The notes under the pieces are model-generated. The model ran no database searches, had not been told where the DNA came from, and saw only the letters and a program-made list of their open reading frames with translations. Source: Rudanella paleaurantiibacter (GTDB lineage Bacteria > Bacteroidota > Bacteroidia > Cytophagales > Spirosomataceae). Taken from it: a DNA stretch of 64,000 bases. Location of the stretch: NCBI RefSeq assembly GCF_009184635.1, contig NZ_WELI01000006.1, forward strand, positions 124,001 to 188,000. The letters run 5' to 3'. The translations under genes were made by a program, and so were the position numbers. Shown in pieces: positions 16,947 to 26,322 of this stretch (positions are counted from its first letter, which is position 1; each line of letters starts with the position of its first letter).

Positions 16947-17036
16947 AATTGGACGCGGATAACGCAGATCGGGCAGATGTACACTGATTACCAATCCGTG
17001 AAAATCGGCTTAATTCGTTTCATCCGCGTGCCAATT
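16947..17036. repeat. 'GACGCGGAT' palindromic repeat
   Basis: The left arm AATTGGACGCGGAT (16947-16960) pairs imperfectly with ATCCGCGTGCCAATT (17022-17036), with further complementarity in GCAGAT and AATCGGCTTAATTCG inside. It ends one base before the stop of the M1 peptidase gene. Related words appear at 27010-27055. Confidence 0.6.
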
Positions 17037-19004
17037 CTAAAATAGCCAGGCCAGCCACTGTATCCAGTTTTGCACCCAGAAAAGCATCTTGGTGGCATAC
17101 TTGGCTGCGGGGGCGCTTGAGGGGGCCAGTGTCAGGCTGTTGTTGTTCAGATTGGTGTCGATGTAGAGTTTCTGTTTCGGGTCGGCAATGGCCCAGCGTA
17201 CGGCCGAGGGCCCGTTGTGTGTAAACGTGTGCGTGCGGGCCTTTCCGTCCCAGAATAGCATTAGCTCTTTGCCATCCTCAAAATGTACTAATACATCAAT
17301 CGGCATTTGTGCATCGCCCCGGCGCGTTACCTGCACCGTCGACCGGTAGCCGGTGCCCTGCTTGCGGTTTCGGATTTTAGTCAGCTCGTAGTCGCAAACT
17401 TTATCGCCGTACAAGACCTGATCGAAAAACCAGTTCATGTCGGGGCCGTACCGAAACCGGGTGCGGGCCGGGGCAATCTGGTTCACAATGTCGATGAAAT
17501 TCTGGGCGTTGGGGTGCCGAAACTGCCAACGCTCAAAGTACGTCCGCATGATTTCGTCCATAGTCTTGCGCCCGACCAACCCCTCCAGCGTGCGGAGCCA
17601 CGTGGCTGTTTTAGAGTACGTGAGCACACCGTAGTAGCCATCGGGTAGTTGCCAGGTATTGCCAAACGAGGGCCCAATGGCCGGGTTGTCGAGCCGGACG
17701 TAGCTATCCCGCGAACTTTCCATATCGCCCATCCGAAACCCAAACAAGTCTATTTGTGACGTTTGCGGGCCGTAGGTTTCGTCCATAATCCGGCCTTCGA
17801 AATACTGGTTGAACCCCTCGTCGAGCCAGGCTTCTTCAAACTCATTGCTGGCTAGTAACTGCATAAAGTATTGGTGGCCAAACTCGTGTACCGTTACGAT
17901 TTCGGGAGCCCGAACGCCCGCCGGTAAGCCCCAGCTTGTACCGGCCGTGATAAACGTGGGGTATTCCATACCGGCCGAGCCCGACGCGTGAATGGGTGGG
18001 TCGACAACCGTGAGCGTGGGGTATGGATACCGGCCCAGCACCCGGTCGAAATAGCTTAGCGATGCCTTTACCGCGTGCAGATGCCGGTCGGCCTGAGCGC
18101 GGTGTTCGGGCTGCATCAGCAATTGAATCCGCACCGACCCGCCCGAAGGCCGCGTCCATGTATCCTCGACTACCTCATACCGGGGCGAGGCCGTCCAGGC
18201 AAAATCGACCACATCGTCGGCGTGCCAGTGCTGCGTTTTGAAGCCATTTCGGGTGCGGGTTTCAGTTTTGAGCTGCCCCGTAGCGCCAACAATGTAGTCG
18301 GTCGGGGTGGTGATTCGGACGTCGTACACGCCGAAGTCAGCGTAAAATTCGGAGTGGGCATGAAACTGATGGCAGTTCCAGCGGCCGCGTGGCCCGGTTT
18401 GGTAGCGGGTGCCGGGGGCTTCGTACACGCCTATTTTCGGGAACCACTGTCCCACCAGGAAATAGTCGCGGCTGAAGCCCGTGCGGGCAAAGATTTTGGG
18501 CAGTTTAGCCCGAAACGCCATCTCGATCGCCACCGTTTCGCCGGGGCGGACGGGCGTTTTGAGTGGTATTCGGACAACGGTTCGGTCGTCGGGGTTAGCG
18601 TCGTCGGGCTGAATGAACTGCACTTTGCCGGTCAGGTTTTCGGCTGCGCCGGTGCCCCCGTCGTGCGTGAGCCGGGTCGATAGCAGGTCTATCCAGCCCC
18701 AGGCTTCTTTGTCGTCTTTATCGATGTAGTCTCCGCGCAACTGCCCACCCGATTCGCGCATAAACGTCGATTTTTCGCTGCGGAACGCATTGAGATACAG
18801 GTGAAACTGAAGCTCGGTAATCGGGTCGTCCGACGTATTGCGCCAGCGGAGTGTCTGTCGGCCGGTCAGTCGTTTGGTGGCCGGGTCGAGCGAAACCTCA
18901 ATCTGGTAATTGGCAATGCGTGGGCTGAGGGGCTGCGTGGGTTTGAAGGCCAGTACCTCCCCACCCAACAGGCAGGCCAGTACGATAAGCAGGAAACGGT
19001 TCAT
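17037..19004 (-). CDS. Secreted M1 family aminopeptidase-like metallopeptidase
   Basis: The 655 residues begin with a signal peptide (MNRFLLIVLACLLGGEVLAF). The gluzincin zinc site HEFGHQYF is followed 18 residues after the second histidine by the third ligand glutamate in EEAWLDEGFNQYFEGR. The exopeptidase substrate motif (GAMEN in classical M1 enzymes) is replaced by SAGMEYPTF, as in the Bacteroidota M1 subgroup. The catalytic tyrosine is likely in GYYGVLTYSKT. These periplasmic peptidases trim N-terminal residues. The C-terminus ends in an unusually aromatic, hydrophobic tail (MLFWVQNWIQWLAWLF), perhaps a membrane contact. Confidence 0.9.
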   Translation of the reverse strand: MNRFLLIVLACLLGGEVLAFKPTQPLSPRIANYQIEVSLDPATKRLTGRQTLRWRNTSDDPITELQFHLYLNAFRSEKSTFMRESGGQLRGDYIDKDDKEAWGWIDLLSTRLTHDGGTGAAENLTGKVQFIQPDDANPDDRTVVRIPLKTPVRPGETVAIEMAFRAKLPKIFARTGFSRDYFLVGQWFPKIGVYEAPGTRYQTGPRGRWNCHQFHAHSEFYADFGVYDVRITTPTDYIVGATGQLKTETRTRNGFKTQHWHADDVVDFAWTASPRYEVVEDTWTRPSGGSVRIQLLMQPEHRAQADRHLHAVKASLSYFDRVLGRYPYPTLTVVDPPIHASGSAGMEYPTFITAGTSWGLPAGVRAPEIVTVHEFGHQYFMQLLASNEFEEAWLDEGFNQYFEGRIMDETYGPQTSQIDLFGFRMGDMESSRDSYVRLDNPAIGPSFGNTWQLPDGYYGVLTYSKTATWLRTLEGLVGRKTMDEIMRTYFERWQFRHPNAQNFIDIVNQIAPARTRFRYGPDMNWFFDQVLYGDKVCDYELTKIRNRKQGTGYRSTVQVTRRGDAQMPIDVLVHFEDGKELMLFWDGKARTHTFTHNGPSAVRWAIADPKQKLYIDTNLNNNSLTLAPSSAPAAKYATKMLFWVQNWIQWLAWLF

Positions 19005-19052
19005 CCTGAATGAGTTAAAAACTAAAAACCCAGAATCTAAAACGACAAATTA

Positions 19053-19070
19053 AGTGAATGAACAATGTAA
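19053..19070. repeat. AATG-rich half repeat (family B)
   Basis: GTGAATGAACAATGTAA matches the left arm of the element at 61482-61568 (GTGAATGAACAATGTAAAA). No facing arm is seen. The preceding bases (TTAAAAACTAAAAACCCAG, 19014-19032) belong to the AAAACTAAAAAC word family. Confidence 0.5.
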
Positions 19071-19072
19071 TT

Positions 19073-20686
19073 TCAGAACTTTGGCTCTACCCAGAGGGCT
19101 GTCAGGCAAACGAGCAGCGCTGTTAACCAAACCCAATCGGGCACGTCTTGTTTCTGTGTTCGCGACGGCGCTGTTCGGAGGAGGTCTGTCCCATATCGGT
19201 TTTGGGTTTGCACCCAGGCACGCACTCGCTCGTGCGGGGCTGCCAGGCTATCCTCCACGTACACCTCGACCGAATCGGCAAGGGGTTGCCAGCCGCTACG
19301 GCTAAACCGGTACTGAGCCCGTAATGTCCGGTTGTTGATGACTGAGGGGGTTAACTGAGCGGTATCATTTGCCACCCGAAGGCGGGTTGCACCTCCGGTC
19401 GCGTTGTTGAGTACCAACGGTTTCCGCAGCCCGGCAAGTACCGGCCCCTCGGCCGCGAAGTTGTTGGCCTGAATCGGCTGTAAGGTAGCCAGCACGGCGT
19501 TCCAGATGCGGGCATACCCCAAACTGTCGCCACTAAGCCGTAGCGGAAACGTTTCCATAAACAGGCTCATGGCTACCCGCCCGCCTATGCGTTGGGTGGC
19601 TATCGGATAACCGGCCACGGCCACCTGTCGCGGGTTTGGCGTAAACTGATACGGGAGGGCGGTAAGGCCATTGCCTGCCGGGATGGTGGCTTCGTTGCTC
19701 ACCTTGCGGAGCCGCCATTGCGTGCCCAAGCTGCGGTTTACGGCTGCCACTTCGGCATCGGGGTTGGTGAGGTTGAGCACCAGCACGGCTTTGCCCTCGG
19801 CTATTGCCTTCCGAACGGCCGGTTGGCTTACCAGAGCCGGTTCGGTTACGATGAGGTCGGGAGAAGAATTGGCCCGGCCACCCGTAGGAGCGTTGATTTT
19901 CACCGTTGCGTCGATACCTTCCGATAGGACGTTGCTCAATTCGACGCGGTTGCCCTGCCGCCCAAGCCAGTCGGCCAGGGTTTTGGTTTCAAAATCGGGC
20001 GTGCCCAGCACAAACTGCACATGAAGTGGTCGGGCGGCCTGCGCAAAAAAACGCACGGTATCGGTGGTTTGGCTGCCTACCTGCAGTACCGTCTCGATGC
20101 GCCCTTTAGCTACAGCCGGAAACCGGAGCGTAAACGCCTGCCGACCCGGCTTGAGCCACAGGCTGTCGAGGGTTTGGGTGCCAAACCGAACGGCGAGTTT
20201 CTGGCGTTCGGGTACGGTGATTTGCCCCCGAACCGTCTGCTCTTCGCCCAAACGCACTACACTTTGCCAGTGCAGATGGGTGGGCGTACCGGGGGCCTCG
20301 TAGGGCACCCACCGTACGGCCCGGTTGCCGAGCCGGGCAAGCAGTGGGGCCGGAAAGGCTTGCCCCAGCATAGTGACCGAGTCGATGTTTTCGAGCCGGA
20401 TGTCGGTAGCCGTCACCCGAGCGCGTAGGCCCAGGCTGTCCTGCACTTGCCGGGCTACGGCCGTGGGCACGTCATTACCCACCAGCAACACGTGCGTAGT
20501 GTCGAGCGGGCGTGTCCAGATGGGTTGCCAAACAAAAGCGAGTAATACCAGCCAAAGCAGCAGGTTAAGACCCGCCCGCACGGCTTTGCGGCTGCCCGAA
20601 AGCGTCTGGTTACGCAGGATAAACCAACTTTGAATAACGCCCAGCAACAGGAGCGGTATAAACAGGAAGGGTGGGGTCAAGGTCAT
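19073..20686 (-). CDS. Uncharacterised membrane protein of the MoxR/Bat cluster
   Basis: The 537-residue protein has two N-terminal helices (about 5-23 and 37-55), a long periplasmic or cytosolic middle, and one C-terminal helix (about 515-532). This matches the layout of proteins encoded beside BatA-like genes, where a vWA or glutamine-amidotransferase-like domain sits between membrane anchors. The middle contains a region (SPDLIVTEPALVSQPAVRKA) that reads like an amidotransferase-like fold lacking the catalytic cysteine. It is the last gene of the cluster, 33 bases after the DUF4175 gene. Confidence 0.7.
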   Translation of the reverse strand: MTLTPPFLFIPLLLLGVIQSWFILRNQTLSGSRKAVRAGLNLLLWLVLLAFVWQPIWTRPLDTTHVLLVGNDVPTAVARQVQDSLGLRARVTATDIRLENIDSVTMLGQAFPAPLLARLGNRAVRWVPYEAPGTPTHLHWQSVVRLGEEQTVRGQITVPERQKLAVRFGTQTLDSLWLKPGRQAFTLRFPAVAKGRIETVLQVGSQTTDTVRFFAQAARPLHVQFVLGTPDFETKTLADWLGRQGNRVELSNVLSEGIDATVKINAPTGGRANSSPDLIVTEPALVSQPAVRKAIAEGKAVLVLNLTNPDAEVAAVNRSLGTQWRLRKVSNEATIPAGNGLTALPYQFTPNPRQVAVAGYPIATQRIGGRVAMSLFMETFPLRLSGDSLGYARIWNAVLATLQPIQANNFAAEGPVLAGLRKPLVLNNATGGATRLRVANDTAQLTPSVINNRTLRAQYRFSRSGWQPLADSVEVYVEDSLAAPHERVRAWVQTQNRYGTDLLRTAPSRTQKQDVPDWVWLTALLVCLTALWVEPKF

Positions 20687-20719
20687 AGTCAGAGCATACA
20701 GAGGGGTGGCAGGACTCGG

Positions 20720-23011
20720 TTATAAGCCCCGCCAGAAGGCCCGTTCTAAAGCGGCATTGGTTCCATACGACGGCCCCTGCCGTCCTTCAGTTTTGCCAAG
20801 CAGTCGGTATAAATTGGTTTTTAGCTGTTGGCGTTGCGCCACGGCCAGTACCCGGCCCGCGGCCAACTCCTGCAATGCGCCCAGCACCGACCAGTTGGGC
20901 AACCCGACCGACGTGGGCCGGTTGAGCAAATACCCGCTTAGTTGCTGCACTGATAGGCGCTGTGCTGCCGTTAGCTGTGGCCGGTCGAGCAGGCCGAGTA
21001 CGTCGGCAATCAGGGCGTTAGCCTGAGCCTCGGTGTAGGTTCGCGATTGGGCGTAGCGGTCCGTTACGTTTTTGCGCTCCCCTTTGAGCCGGGTTTCGGC
21101 TTCTTTGATGGGGGGCGGGTCGAGGCCGGTTTTTTTGGCGTAGGCGCGTGCCTTTTGCTGGGCTGTTTTTAGGTATTCGAGGGCTTTTTTCTCGTATGGT
21201 AGTGCTTTTTCAGGCTCGTACAGGCGCAGGTGCAGTTCCGATTGCCACATCTGTTCCAGCGCCATTTTGAGCAACGACCGCGTCGATTGTTCGTAGAACG
21301 TGTTGGTCTCGGCATCGTCGTGTTCGTGCACGTACTGTTCCATCAGAGCCGCCAGTGGGTCCTGTGCTTTTTCGGGGGTTGCCGGGTCGTTATGGCTATG
21401 CCCACCCGCGCCATGCCCTCCGGCGTTTTGTCCCGGTGTACTGCCCGGTTCTTTGTTAGCCTGCTGCGCTTTTTCGGCCAGTTTGAAGGCAAAGGTGCGG
21501 GGTGTTTCGTTGGCGGCTTTGTCTTGTTCGGTATCGTGTTTGTGCATGAATCCGTCGAGCAGGTGAGCGTCGTTTTCGGCTAATGGGTCGTGCCCGCCAA
21601 TCTGATTTTCAAACTCCTCGCCCAGATACTGCCCGTACCGGAGCCGCAGCACTTTCTGGTCGAACCCGATTTCGTTGGAGAAACTGTTGAACGTTTCACG
21701 CAGGATTTTGCCCCGCTTGGCAATCAGTTTTTCGGTGTCGATTATAATCTGCCGCTGACTCCTGAAATACTCAGGCATGAGGTTTACCGCCATCGTGGCC
21801 AGTTGAGCCTCGTCGGTTTTGGTGGTGTCTTTGTAGACCACAAAATACGTGTCCGACTTGGTGAAGTTCGGTTCGGGTTGGCGGTTGTCGATGGCTGCCC
21901 AGTAGTAGTACAGTTCGTCGCCGGGGGCAAAACCAAGGGCTTTGAGGTCGAGGGTCTTGCTCAGGCGGGCATCGGTGAAGTTGCCCGGCGTGAGCGGCAT
22001 CCTGACCTCCCGAAACTTGACGTTCTCGCCCGACCCCCGCGCCAGGGTGGCAATGATGTAAGCTTGCTGTACCCGAAAATCGTCGAAGATCCGGGCCGAA
22101 ACGGTCAGTTGTTTTGGGTCGTTGAGCCGGTGGTAGCGGTAGAGTTCTTTGGAGGTGGGTTCAATTTTGGGGGCGAGGTCGGGCTGTGCTTCGAGCCGGT
22201 AAAACGGCGACTGGTAAAACAGCGAGTCGCGGTTGGTATCGGGGTTGCGCCAGTACGCCCGAATGGTGTACAGCCCCGAACTGACGAGCCGGTCGGTATG
22301 GGTAAAGCCGTTTGTTGTGGCTTTCAGACCTATCTCTTCGCCCCGACTGTTGGCGAGCCGAACCCGCAGACCAGTATTCCGCGAAAACGCGATGATCCAG
22401 TCCAGCCGCGACCCTACGAGCGAGCTCACGTTGAGGTCACGCGACTGACGCACGGGCAGGCCTGTGTACGTGGGGGGCTGCACCCGTACCGTAGCCGACT
22501 CGAAGCGTGGAGGGCGAGCCGGTTCGTCGGCCGGGCTGTCTGTAGATCCACCCAGAACGGTTTGCCGAGTGCCGGGCCGTTGGTTGGCTGGTTTCAGGAA
22601 AGGAAGCGTGTAGGCTAACCCGACCGAGAGAAGCACCGCCAGAACATACGGACCCATGTTGGCTTGCCATACCGTCGGGATGGGCGTTTGGGCCAGCCGC
22701 TCGGAGAGTCGCTCCAGCTGAAGTTGCTCGGCTATATTGAGGCTCGGTTTGTCGAGCAGGGGCAGGCTGTATTCGGCATCGCCTACAGTGCGGTGGATGA
22801 GGGCAACGGCTTCGGGTTGGCGGGGCTGGCGAATGCGCCCCAGCCATAGCCCGGCCAGCAGGCCCGCCAGAGCCGCCACAAGCCTGTAAGCAACCCCCAG
22901 CCCGAAGGCAGTGGCTATAAAGTAAGCAGCAAGGCCCAGCAACAGCCCTTTGAGCAGGGTGTTGAGGTAAAGTTGGTGCCGAACCGAGTCGATAATTTTC
23001 CGGGCAGTCAT
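20720..23011 (-). CDS. DUF4175 family membrane protein
   Basis: The 763 residues start MTARKIIDSVRHQLYLNTLL. Three hydrophobic helices lie within the first ~165 residues (LLKGLLLGLAAYFIATAFGL; the next at about 45-62; and GPYVLAVLLSVGLAYTLPF). A large periplasmic region follows, with Ig-like strands and then a helical, charged C-terminal half (EQYVHEHDDAETNTFYEQS, ALEYLKTAQQKARAY). This matches the Bacteroidota proteins annotated DUF4175, found with MoxR, DUF58 and BatA genes. Its function is not established. A short histidine/glycine-rich stretch (GGHGAGGHSHND) could bind metal. The upstream in-frame start at 23086 is rejected because the family N-terminus begins at MTARK. Confidence 0.82.
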   Translation of the reverse strand: MTARKIIDSVRHQLYLNTLLKGLLLGLAAYFIATAFGLGVAYRLVAALAGLLAGLWLGRIRQPRQPEAVALIHRTVGDAEYSLPLLDKPSLNIAEQLQLERLSERLAQTPIPTVWQANMGPYVLAVLLSVGLAYTLPFLKPANQRPGTRQTVLGGSTDSPADEPARPPRFESATVRVQPPTYTGLPVRQSRDLNVSSLVGSRLDWIIAFSRNTGLRVRLANSRGEEIGLKATTNGFTHTDRLVSSGLYTIRAYWRNPDTNRDSLFYQSPFYRLEAQPDLAPKIEPTSKELYRYHRLNDPKQLTVSARIFDDFRVQQAYIIATLARGSGENVKFREVRMPLTPGNFTDARLSKTLDLKALGFAPGDELYYYWAAIDNRQPEPNFTKSDTYFVVYKDTTKTDEAQLATMAVNLMPEYFRSQRQIIIDTEKLIAKRGKILRETFNSFSNEIGFDQKVLRLRYGQYLGEEFENQIGGHDPLAENDAHLLDGFMHKHDTEQDKAANETPRTFAFKLAEKAQQANKEPGSTPGQNAGGHGAGGHSHNDPATPEKAQDPLAALMEQYVHEHDDAETNTFYEQSTRSLLKMALEQMWQSELHLRLYEPEKALPYEKKALEYLKTAQQKARAYAKKTGLDPPPIKEAETRLKGERKNVTDRYAQSRTYTEAQANALIADVLGLLDRPQLTAAQRLSVQQLSGYLLNRPTSVGLPNWSVLGALQELAAGRVLAVAQRQQLKTNLYRLLGKTEGRQGPSYGTNAALERAFWRGL

Positions 23012-23063
23012 GGTCAGTTTGTTCGGAGAGGCCGTACCCAGGGATAACGGCTTCGGAGGAAAC

Positions 23064-24140
23064 TCACGTATTTTTTCGCAACGCAATCCAGCGTTCCAGT
23101 CCCATCACGAGCAGAAACGCCAGCAACACCCCCATTTGCTCAACAGAATGCCCAAATCGGGTTTTGGCGTCTGTTTTGGGCGGAGGCTGAGACACGAATA
23201 GCTGTGCCATTTCGGACTGGGTCAGGGGTGGGGCTGGTAGCCGGGGGCCATAGAAACGGAGCAGTTGTTCGCCCAGCCATTCGGGGAGTTGGCCATTGGC
23301 AACCCAGGTTGCCGTTTGCGGGGTGAGCGTGTCGGCCACTACCCGGACGTTGGGCTTGTTTGGCCCCGAAACCTGCCCCGATACCGTGTACAGGGTTTTG
23401 TCGGCCGGGTTTTGGGGTATTCGGTCGGTCAGAATCCAGTCGGGTGCGGGGCTGTTTCCGGCTGGGTTACTCAGGTTCAGGCGGAGGCCAAATACCGTTT
23501 CGAGGGCGCGCAGGGCTGCTGTTACGGTTTGTCGCTCAGTCGGGTTGCGGTAGTCGAGTTGTACGTTGAGGGGTTTGTCGATGCGCGCAAACGGCCGGGT
23601 TTGGGTGGCGGGTGTTGGGGTTGGGAGCAGGGCGGTATGCAGACTAAACCGGGCGGGCGTACTGAGCACCGGTACATCGGCCAGTGTGGCTTCATTGAGG
23701 GCGTACAGGTGCAGGGCCACGTCGGGTTTATGGACCGAATCGATGAGGGTTTGCAGCCGCACAGGGTTGGTCGGGCTGGGCAGGGTTACTACGGTTTCGT
23801 TGCGTTGCCGGGCCTGTTGCAGCTCAAACCGGAAGGTACGCATCACCAGCGAGTCGGCTACGGCGAGGTGTACGGTTGCCCCATCTGTGGGGTTGGTTTT
23901 GCCGGGCCACACGGGTTCGGCCAGCCATACCGAGAGCAAGGCAATGAGCAGGCATCGAAGTGCAAGCAGCAGGGCATTTTCAAATTTGAGCCCCCGCTGT
24001 GGCTGCTCGGTGGCTTCGCGGAGCCACTCCATAGCGGCCCACGCCATCGGCTGACCTTTTTTCTGATGCCAGAAGTGAATCAGAATGGGCACCGCTACGG
24101 CCAGCAAACCCCATAAAAAAGCAGGCTGTATAAATGTCAT
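23064..24140 (-). CDS. BatA-domain membrane protein
   Basis: Starting MTFIQPAFLWGLLAVAVPIL, the 358-residue protein has the classic BatA N-terminus: a first helix ending in HFWHQKK, a short loop, then a helix near 58-75 (LLLALRCLLIALLSVWLAEP). A ~250-residue extracytoplasmic region follows, and a final helix lies near 335-352. Full BatA proteins carry a vWA domain, but no DxSxS motif is obvious here, so this is a BatA-N-only type. It probably forms a complex with the DUF58 and MoxR products at the inner membrane. Confidence 0.82.
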   Translation of the reverse strand: MTFIQPAFLWGLLAVAVPILIHFWHQKKGQPMAWAAMEWLREATEQPQRGLKFENALLLALRCLLIALLSVWLAEPVWPGKTNPTDGATVHLAVADSLVMRTFRFELQQARQRNETVVTLPSPTNPVRLQTLIDSVHKPDVALHLYALNEATLADVPVLSTPARFSLHTALLPTPTPATQTRPFARIDKPLNVQLDYRNPTERQTVTAALRALETVFGLRLNLSNPAGNSPAPDWILTDRIPQNPADKTLYTVSGQVSGPNKPNVRVVADTLTPQTATWVANGQLPEWLGEQLLRFYGPRLPAPPLTQSEMAQLFVSQPPPKTDAKTRFGHSVEQMGVLLAFLLVMGLERWIALRKNT

Positions 24141-24183
24141 GTGAAAAGGGGTTTGTCGTTTTTGGTGGTCGCTAAAAACGATG

Positions 24184-24212
24184 AACCAAAAACTAAAAAC
24201 CAAAAACTGAAA
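24184..24212. repeat. 'CCAAAAACTAAAAAC' word repeat
   Basis: AACCAAAAACTAAAAACC is followed by CAAAAACTGAAAACC. The same word occurs at about 48568-48590 and, degenerately, at 19014-19032 and 50170-50205, always intergenic. Confidence 0.5.
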
Positions 24213-24246
24213 ACCGGAGCACCGGCCGCCATAAACCCAAAACCAT

Positions 24247-24374
24247 ATTCCATTAACCCAGTACTGGACATTAGATGTTGGATATTAGACGTTAGACCTC
24301 CCTACAGAATGGTAGTAAGTCTAACGTCCAGTGTCTGAAGTCCGAATGTCCAGTACTGAATTCCATTAACCCAG
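24247..24374. repeat. MITE-like inverted repeat flanked by a 15-bp direct repeat
   Basis: ATTCCATTAACCCAG occurs at 24247-24261 and again at 24360-24374. Between them, inverted ends CAGTACTGGACATT face each other, with inner ACGTTAGAC/GTCTAACGT arms. The right direct repeat includes the TAA stop of the DUF58 gene. This arrangement resembles a target-site duplication around a small non-autonomous element. Confidence 0.65.
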
Positions 24375-25214
24375 AACCCTCCGAAGCACCAGCGCGATAG
24401 GCTCGTTCAGTAGAGCGCGGGTCAGTTGTACGTTAGGGACGCGCAGACCTTCGTCCAGCATCTGAAAATAAGCCGCAGCACGCTCCCGAACGGTTTGTTG
24501 CACGCTCTCGGCCTGTATCTCTACCTCCCGACCGGTTTCCAGGTCCTGAAACCGGAAAAAGCCTGCCATCGAGAAGTCCATTTCCTGATTGCCCAATACC
24601 TGAATCAGCAAAATCTCCCGGCGTGGATGCGCCAGCGTACGTACCAGCGCGAGCCACTCGTCGTTGACCTGCAACAAATCCGACACCACAATGAGCATCT
24701 CGTTGGTTTTGGTGCCAAACGGCGGCAGCGTCGGCTCGGTGGGGTTCCAGGCCCCGGTGGCTTCGGCCTTTTCGAGGGCCACCACAATCTGCTGAAACGC
24801 CTGATGCCCCGGTCTTACCAACGGTTGTATAACACCGTTTTGCAGGCCGTACAGGCTCATATCGTCGCCCTGCCGAAAGCCAAGGTATGCCAGCGAGGCC
24901 ACCACAATTTTGGCATAGTTGAGCCGAGAGACACCGTTTTCGGCGTAATTCATCGAGCCCGATAAGTCGAGCAGAAACCGGATTTGGCGGTTGCTTTCCG
25001 TGGCTGATTCGCGCACCATGTGCCGGTCGGTGCGGGCCAGCAACTTCCAGTCGATGCGTTTGGGGTCGTCGCCGGGTAGGTAGTGTCGGTATTGCTCAAA
25101 CTCCGCACCCACGCCCGCCCGCCGACTGGTGTGCAGGCCTAGCCGAAGCTCCTCGCTAACGAGTTTGCCGGCAAGGTGGAGGTCGTTTAGTTTGATAAGT
25201 TCCTGAGCAAGCAT
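24366..25214 (-). CDS. DUF58 domain protein (MoxR-associated, vWA-like)
   Basis: The 282 residues match the DUF58 family encoded next to MoxR ATPases. The family signature GVGAEFEQYRHYLPGDDPKR is followed by IDWKLLARTDRHMVRE near 45-70. A MIDAS-like motif (LLDLSGSMNY) lies near residue 86-95, so a divalent-metal vWA fold is likely. The protein is predicted soluble and cytosolic. It starts 4 bases after the MoxR stop, so the two genes form an operon. The stop codon lies within the 15-bp direct repeat. Confidence 0.92.
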   Translation of the reverse strand: MLAQELIKLNDLHLAGKLVSEELRLGLHTSRRAGVGAEFEQYRHYLPGDDPKRIDWKLLARTDRHMVRESATESNRQIRFLLDLSGSMNYAENGVSRLNYAKIVVASLAYLGFRQGDDMSLYGLQNGVIQPLVRPGHQAFQQIVVALEKAEATGAWNPTEPTLPPFGTKTNEMLIVVSDLLQVNDEWLALVRTLAHPRREILLIQVLGNQEMDFSMAGFFRFQDLETGREVEIQAESVQQTVRERAAAYFQMLDEGLRVPNVQLTRALLNEPIALVLRRVLG

Positions 25215-25218
25215 AGGG

Positions 25219-26298
25219 TCAGAGCTTCAGTTCAGCCAGCACCTTGTCGATAAGCGTATCGGTGGTGATGCCTTCCGACTCGGCCCGGAAGTTGAGCGCC
25301 ACCCGGTGCCGCAGTACGGGGTGGGCCAGCGCCCGAATGTCGTCGGGAATTACCGAAAACCGCTCATTGAGCACGGCGCGGGCTTTGGCGCACAAAATGA
25401 GGGCTTGCCCGGCCCGTGGACCAGCGCCCCACTCGCCCCACTGCTTCACAAAAGCCACGGGTGTTTGGTCGGATGGTCCGGTTCCCGGCCGGGTCGACCG
25501 AACGAGTCGGTTGACCATCGTCAGCAGCTCGTCGCTGATGTGTACCTGCCGGGTGAGGTTTTGCAGTTCGAGCACTTCCTCATCCGTAAAGATGGTCGAC
25601 AGGGCCGGCCGGTTGGTGCCGGTGGTTTGGCGGAGTACGGCCAGCTCTTCGGTTTCGGAGGGGTAGCCGAGCCGGATATATAGCAAAAACCGGTCGAGCT
25701 GGGCTTCGGGCAACGGGTAGGTACCGGCCTGCTCAATGGGGTTTTGGGTAGCAATAATCAGAAATGGCCGGGGCAACGGGTAGTCCTGCCCGTTGTAGGT
25801 AACCCGGTACTCCTGCATGGCTTCGAGCAGGGCGGCCTGGGTCTTAGGCGGGGTCCGGTTAATCTCGTCGGCCAGCACCACGTTGGCAAAAATGGGCCCT
25901 TTGTTGAACTGGAAAAACTTCCGGCCGGTCTGATGGTCTTCTTCCAGTACCTCGGTGCCCAGAATATCGCCGGGCATCAGGTCGGGCGTAAACTGCACCC
26001 GCTTGAACGACATGGCCAACGCGTCTGCCATGGTTTTCACGAGCAGCGTTTTGGCCAGTCCGGGCACCCCTTCGAGCAGGCAGTGACCGCCCGCCAGCAA
26101 GGTAATCAGCACCTCGTCGATGGCTTCGTGTTGCCCAACAATTACTTTTCCAATCTCCGCTTTCAATAGCGGTAGTTTACTGACGAGTTGTTTGTAGTGT
26201 TGTGTGTTCAATGTCAATGAATAATCAATAATGAAGAGTGAATAATGAGAAATAATGCATTTGAACGGTTGCCTTATGGCCTGAAAACCATTCCTCAT
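25219..26298 (-). CDS. MoxR family AAA+ ATPase
   Basis: The protein has MoxR motifs: Walker [10 protein letters not shown], Walker [21 protein letters not shown], sensor 1 IATQNP and the C-terminal lid ([20 protein letters not shown]). MoxR proteins act as chaperones that mature or insert metal into vWA-domain partners, here probably DUF58 and BatA-like products. The start is uncertain. The only in-frame ATG is at 26298, and it would include ~15 residues encoded by an AATGAATAATG repeat ([11 protein letters not shown]). TTG codons at 26217 and 26211 sit immediately after the repeat and would give a family-typical N-terminus. Confidence 0.93.
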   Translation of the reverse strand: MRNGFQAIRQPFKCIISHYSLFIIDYSLTLNTQHYKQLVSKLPLLKAEIGKVIVGQHEAIDEVLITLLAGGHCLLEGVPGLAKTLLVKTMADALAMSFKRVQFTPDLMPGDILGTEVLEEDHQTGRKFFQFNKGPIFANVVLADEINRTPPKTQAALLEAMQEYRVTYNGQDYPLPRPFLIIATQNPIEQAGTYPLPEAQLDRFLLYIRLGYPSETEELAVLRQTTGTNRPALSTIFTDEEVLELQNLTRQVHISDELLTMVNRLVRSTRPGTGPSDQTPVAFVKQWGEWGAGPRAGQALILCAKARAVLNERFSVIPDDIRALAHPVLRHRVALNFRAESEGITTDTLIDKVLAELKL

Positions 26299-26322
26299 TC
26301 CTCATTATGCATTGTTCATTTA
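26207..26322. repeat. AATG-rich inverted repeat (family B, copy 3) overlapping two genes
   Basis: The left arm (AATGAATAATCAATAATG, then GTGAATAATGAGAAATAATG) covers 26211-26258 and runs through the 5' end of the MoxR frame. The right arm (CCTCATTATGCATTGTTCAT) ends at 26322, inside the stop codon of the DUF4159 gene. Confidence 0.7.

Noticed and set aside
21590-22618. 342-codon plus-strand frame opposite DUF4175
   Set aside because: Shadow of the DUF4175 gene; no domain, no ribosome-binding or promoter evidence.
24247-24374. Possible CRISPR-like direct repeat
   Set aside because: Only two copies of the 15-bp repeat, flanking an inverted-repeat element; no regular spacer array or cas gene.
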